From the NCBI GenBank assembly GCA_021798235.1, contig JAJZMO010000037.1, positions 4,465 through 18,053 on the forward strand: DNA of 13,589 nt. The letters are read 5' to 3'. The position numbers and the translations under genes were made by a program. Positions 12,737 to 13,589 of the stretch are shown piece after piece. The stretch is from Acidobacteriota bacterium. Its GTDB lineage: Bacteria > Acidobacteriota > Terriglobia > Terriglobales > Acidobacteriaceae. The notes under the pieces are model-generated. The model ran no database searches. It saw only the letters and a program-made list of their open reading frames with translations, and had not been told where the DNA came from. Every line of letters starts with the position of its first letter. The stretch's first letter is position 1.

Positions 12737-13589
12737 ATGCGCCGCAAACTCCCTCTTCTCCTCAGCCTGTTTTTTTGCGCAGGCGCTCTGTGCAGCCCGG
12801 CACAATCCAGTGCAGCCAGCGCTGCGCCCGCAGACAAAGCCGCAACACCCGCGCCCACCGCACCCATCACCATCACGGTGGACGCGACCGATGCGCCGCG
12901 CAAGATGCTGCATGCGCATCTCACCATTCCCGTGCAGCCGGGCGAGGTGACGCTGCTCTACCCCAAGTGGATTCCCGGCGAGCATGAGCCGAGCGGCCCC
13001 ATCGACAACCTGGCCGGCATTCTGATCCGTGCCAATGGGCAAACGCTGCCTTGGGTGCGCGACAGCGTCAATATGTTCGCGCTGCGCGTGCATGTGCCTG
13101 CGGGCGTCACCACGCTGGATGTGCAGGATGATTTTCTGGCTACGGCAGCAGCCACTGGTTTCTCTGCGGGTGCTTCCACCAGCGAGAACCTAGCGATGAT
13201 TAGTTGGAATGAGGTCATGCTCTACCCGCAGGGAAAAGTAGCTGCGGATATTCCTGTCACGGCCTCGCTGACGCTGCCCGACGGCTGGCAGTATGGCACA
13301 GCGCTCACCACGACCGGCCACGACGGCACCACCACGCACTTCGCCACCGTATCGCTGGAGCAATTGATTGACTCCCCTGTGCTAAGCGGGCGCTACTTCA
13401 AAGAAATTCCTCTGGCTCCAGAGGTGACGCCCAAGCATTTTCTGGACGTGGCCGCAGACGGACCGGAGGATCTTGATCTGCGCCCAGAGACGCTGGCGGC
13501 CTTCAACAATCTGGTGCGCGAGGCCGGAGCACTTTACGCATCGCGCCACTACACCAGCTATCACTTTCTGGTGACGCTCAGCGATCAAG
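12737..13589 (+). CDS. M61-family (glycyl aminopeptidase-like) secreted peptidase, N-terminal part
   Basis: The gene runs off the right edge: 284 complete codons without a stop. Residues 1-23 are a signal peptide (RRK, then LPLLLSLFFCAGALC), followed by an Ala/Pro-rich spacer, so the product is exported. From about residue 45 it matches the N-terminal beta domain of M61 peptidases: the LLYPKWIPGEHEPSGPIDNL stretch, LRVHVPAGVTTLDVQDDF, NEVMLYPQG, SPVLSGRYF, and finally the YHFLVTLSD segment that precedes the catalytic domain. The HExxH zinc site would lie beyond the window and cannot be checked. The ATG at 12737 has GGAGG (12729-12733) 3 nt upstream. The gene is divergent from tmk, with the higBA scar between them. 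Confidence 0.85.
   Translation, partial: MRRKLPLLLSLFFCAGALCSPAQSSAASAAPADKAATPAPTAPITITVDATDAPRKMLHAHLTIPVQPGEVTLLYPKWIPGEHEPSGPIDNLAGILIRANGQTLPWVRDSVNMFALRVHVPAGVTTLDVQDDFLATAAATGFSAGASTSENLAMISWNEVMLYPQGKVAADIPVTASLTLPDGWQYGTALTTTGHDGTTTHFATVSLEQLIDSPVLSGRYFKEIPLAPEVTPKHFLDVAADGPEDLDLRPETLAAFNNLVREAGALYASRHYTSYHFLVTLSDQ

Noticed and set aside
1..13589. CRISPR arrays, tRNA or rRNA genes, insertion sequences, prophage genes
   Set aside because: No regularly spaced repeats, no tRNA-like cloverleaf or rRNA sequence, and no transposase or phage protein was recognised on either strand.

Overview
The window looks like ordinary chromosome from a high-GC Gram-negative bacterium, most likely an acidobacterium (Acidobacteriota, Terriglobia type). 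This rests on recalled family resemblance: an M61 peptidase of the YPKWIPGEH type, an Hfq-like protein with a long N-terminal tail, a YchF-like protein with altered G motifs, a CcmH with a Cys-x-Cys-x-Cys motif, and repeated intergenic hairpins of the form GTGCCCCA...TGGGG. No marker gene is present, so the assignment is an inference.

Left part (1-3628, all + strand): a membrane zinc protease of the HtpX/M48 family is translationally coupled (TAATG) to a DUF4149 membrane protein. After a 205 bp gap with a perfect hairpin come a YchF-family P-loop NTPase and a ZIP-family metal transporter, 35 bp apart.

Centre (3719-8048, + strand): a compact cytochrome c maturation cluster, with ccmF, ccmH and a short ccmI-like gene joined by ATGA overlaps. 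No ccmE or ccmG lies between them. After a 189 bp gap with two hairpins comes an exported, membrane-anchored protein with a carboxypeptidase-regulatory-like domain. Its cytoplasmic C-terminal tail resembles the CcmI-like protein, so it may belong to the same process.

Right part (8190-12371): a minus-strand CYTH-domain protein lies back to back with a plus-strand Sua5-type threonylcarbamoyl-AMP synthase (tRNA t6A). A minus-strand block then reads tmk, holB, hfq: dTMP kinase, DNA polymerase III delta-prime subunit and an Hfq-like RNA chaperone. hfq has its own predicted promoter and a leader that can fold.

Right edge (12372-13589): the 365 bp between tmk and the next gene is not empty. It holds what reads as the scar of a higBA toxin-antitoxin locus: a promoter and palindromic operator, followed by one short frame whose first part resembles the HigB N-terminus and whose second part resembles the HigA C-terminus. 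The window ends inside a secreted M61-family aminopeptidase gene that runs off the edge.

Four intergenic hairpins (near 1670, 6577, 8084 and 9944) look like one dispersed repeat family. The most notable observations are the higB'-'higA fusion scar, this hairpin family, the foldable hfq leader, the CcmI-like tail on the exported protein, and the altered active-site motifs in the YchF-like protein, Tmk and CcmH.
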